Source: Thiotrichales bacterium (GTDB lineage Bacteria > Pseudomonadota > Gammaproteobacteria > J044). Taken from it: a stretch of DNA of 6,855 bases. The stretch lies in contig JANTGN010000143.1 of NCBI GenBank assembly GCA_024762895.1, positions 1 to 6,855 of the forward strand. Direction: 5' to 3'. Every line of letters begins with the position of its first letter. Within the stretch, counting starts at the first letter, position 1. Below are positions 5,086 through 6,855 of the stretch, in pieces. The notes below the pieces were generated by a model. It had not been told where the DNA came from, did not search any database, and saw nothing but the letters and a program-made list of their open reading frames with translations. The position numbers were made by a program, and so were the translations under genes.

Positions 5086-6855
5086 TTAGGGTTTAATCCG
5101 TCTGAGCATCAGATTGCCATAGGCATCAACCTCGCCCGACCAGCCCGCGATGATCATGGTGGTGGAGACCTTCTCGGTAATCAGTGCAGGTCCCATCAGC
5201 ACCTGTCCTGGTCTGAGTTGCGAACGTTCGTAAACGGGCACGGCCTGTTCCACCCCCGTCAGTTCTACGCGAGTTGTTGCTGAGGCGTTGTGAGTTGTCT
5301 TGATGCGCGGTAGTTTGGGAGGAGCTTGTTTTCCTTCCAGTCCAACACGTAGATTGACTACTTCGACCGGGATCTCGAGACGATGACCGTAGAGGGATTC
5401 ATGTTGGCGATGAAAGGCCTCCTCAGTATCATTCAGGCCCTGCCAGGTAATTTGCAGGCTGCTGGACTGTCCTTCATAGCGTAGGTCCAGGTCATACTGA
5501 ATGCTGCAATCAGTCACACCATCATGACGAAGTTCAGACTCACCCTGGGCTGAGAGTTTTTCCAGCTCGGCTTCAATGTCGGTCTGACTGCAATCACATA
5601 AGCGGCGATGATAGGCATGTGAGACCTGTCTGGAGGGTGGAGACACCAGCATGCCCAGGGCCGATAGCACACCCGCATGGATGGGAACCAGTGCCCTGTC
5701 CATGCCCATGAGTTCCGCCAGTTCGCAGACATGTAAGCCCCCAGCTCCGCCGAAGCAGGTCAGGCTGTACTCACTTGGATCAAGGCCCCGTTGTACGGAG
5801 ATCACCCGCAGGGCCTGCGCCATGTGATCATTGGCAATGCGAATCACACCCCTGGCAGCCTCTTCAACCGTGCAGTTCATGGCTACGGCCAGGGAACTAA
5901 AGACCTGGCTTGCTTTTTCCAGGTCAACCGCCATACCGCCTCCGAGGGCGGTCTGTTGTGGCAGCCTGCCCAGAATCAGATTGGCATCGGTAACCGTCGG
6001 CTCTGTACCGCCCAGCCCATAACAGGCCGGGCCGGGTCGAGCGCCGGCGGACTGGGGCCCCACCTGTAGCATACCGCCGCTATCCAGCCAGGCGATGGAG
6101 CCACCTCCAGCGCCAATGGTGTGCATATCCACCATCGGGACGGCAACGGGGTAACGATCAATCTGACCTTCAGAAGTCAGGCGTATCTTGCCATCGATCT
6201 GGGCAACATCGGTCGAGGTACCCCCCATATCAAAGGTCAGCAATTTGTCGATGTTCCCTGTCGAGGCCACAAAATGGGCACCCTGAAGACCACCTGCCGG
6301 ACCAGATAATAAGAGGCGGACCGCATGCTGACCGGCCTGTTGGGCGCTGATCGTGCCTGCGTGGCTTTGCATGACGGACAAGCTCGCACCCATCAGCTGT
6401 TCCTGTAATCGAAGGATATATCCTTCCATCAGGGGGCCTACATAGGCGTTGAGCCAGGTGGCCATGCCTCGCTCATATTCACGAACCTCGGGCAGTACCT
6501 GGGAAGAGCGAGAGCAGAACATAGTTCGAGGTACTATGGCTTCGATGGCCTTTTCATGTCGATCATCAAGAAAGGAAAATAACAGGTTGATGGCAACCGC
6601 ATCCGGTGCGAGTTCGGTGAGTCGAGTCTTCAGCTGGCACAGGTCCTGGCCTGTGAGCGGCTCGATCTCGCTTCCATCTGCCGCCAGGCGACCACCTGTT
6701 TCCAGGCATAGTGATTCAGGAACAGGCGGGCGCGGTTTGGCAGGTTGTAGATCGTACAGCGATTTACGTGCCTGACGTCCAATGGTCAGGATATCCTTGA
6801 GTCCTCGATTGGTGATATAAGCCGTGCGAACTCCTTTACCTTCAAGCACGGCATT
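5086..6855 (-). CDS. Hydantoinase A/5-oxoprolinase family protein, N-terminus missing
   Basis: The minus-strand frame is open from the right edge to the TAA at 5086 (589 visible codons). A GTG at 6849 could be taken as a start, but the frame continues upstream (N-A-V-L-E-G-K-G-V-R-T) and matches the internal segment of HyuA proteins after their N-terminal GGTFTD phosphate loop. The true start therefore lies outside, with perhaps 70-90 residues missing. Numbering from that GTG, family motifs are SGPAGG (182-187), DMGGTSTD (207-214), HTIGAGGGS (243-251), RPGPACYG (271-278) and FGGAGGLH (366-373). The family performs ATP-dependent opening of hydantoins or 5-oxoproline, or carboxylation of ketones in acetone carboxylases; the substrate cannot be read from the sequence. 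HyuA normally works with HyuB. No HyuB gene lies downstream, where an opposite-strand gene starts at once, so any partner would be upstream, outside the window. Confidence 0.92.
   Translation of the reverse strand, partial: NAVLEGKGVRTAYITNRGLKDILTIGRQARKSLYDLQPAKPRPPVPESLCLETGGRLAADGSEIEPLTGQDLCQLKTRLTELAPDAVAINLLFSFLDDRHEKAIEAIVPRTMFCSRSSQVLPEVREYERGMATWLNAYVGPLMEGYILRLQEQLMGASLSVMQSHAGTISAQQAGQHAVRLLLSGPAGGLQGAHFVASTGNIDKLLTFDMGGTSTDVAQIDGKIRLTSEGQIDRYPVAVPMVDMHTIGAGGGSIAWLDSGGMLQVGPQSAGARPGPACYGLGGTEPTVTDANLILGRLPQQTALGGGMAVDLEKASQVFSSLAVAMNCTVEEAARGVIRIANDHMAQALRVISVQRGLDPSEYSLTCFGGAGGLHVCELAELMGMDRALVPIHAGVLSALGMLVSPPSRQVSHAYHRRLCDCSQTDIEAELEKLSAQGESELRHDGVTDCSIQYDLDLRYEGQSSSLQITWQGLNDTEEAFHRQHESLYGHRLEIPVEVVNLRVGLEGKQAPPKLPRIKTTHNASATTRVELTGVEQAVPVYERSQLRPGQVLMGPALITEKVSTTMIIAGWSGEVDAYGNLMLRRIKP

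Noticed and set aside
6847..6849. GTG as the start of the hydantoinase-family gene
   Set aside because: The frame stays open to the window edge with family-like residues before it, and the conserved N-terminal phosphate-binding motif would be missing. The gene is truncated by the window, not short.

Overview
The window reads as a chromosomal segment from a gammaproteobacterium. GcvT and GcvH strongly resemble their enterobacterial counterparts, the gcvT-gcvH-gcvPA-gcvPB order with a split P-protein is common in non-enteric Gammaproteobacteria, and a YuxH-type EAL/HDOD protein lies next door. This placement is inference from protein resemblance and gene order; genus cannot be assigned. Nothing mobile was seen: no transposase, integrase, CRISPR array, rRNA or tRNA.

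Positions 1-3501 (minus strand) hold the glycine cleavage operon, transcribed right to left: gcvT, gcvH, gcvPA, then gcvPB, which runs off the left edge. Gaps between genes are only 14-18 nt, so this is one transcript. GcvP (two subunits) decarboxylates glycine and loads the aminomethyl group onto the lipoyl arm of GcvH. GcvT then passes the one-carbon unit to tetrahydrofolate and releases ammonia.

Positions 3502-3888 (387 nt) carry no gene. The gcvT-proximal half is a tandem glycine riboswitch on the minus strand: two complete aptamers, a plausible leader-linker P0 helix, and a possible switch in which aptamer II releases or traps the gcvT Shine-Dalgarno. A TATATT -10-like element sits just upstream of it. 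The remaining AT-rich part (about 3744-3888) is the leader of the divergent gene, with a candidate extended -10 inside a short dyad.

Positions 3889-5085 (plus strand) encode an EAL-HDOD signalling protein, probably linked to cyclic-di-GMP. Its stop codon directly abuts the stop codon of a convergent hydantoinase A/oxoprolinase-family gene (5086 to the right edge, minus strand, N-terminus cut off). Neither gene has an obvious biochemical link to glycine cleavage.

No wholly new system is evident. The most rewarding part is the architecture of the riboswitch and its inferred expression platform, followed by the EAL domain, which keeps its ligand residues but has a degenerate loop.
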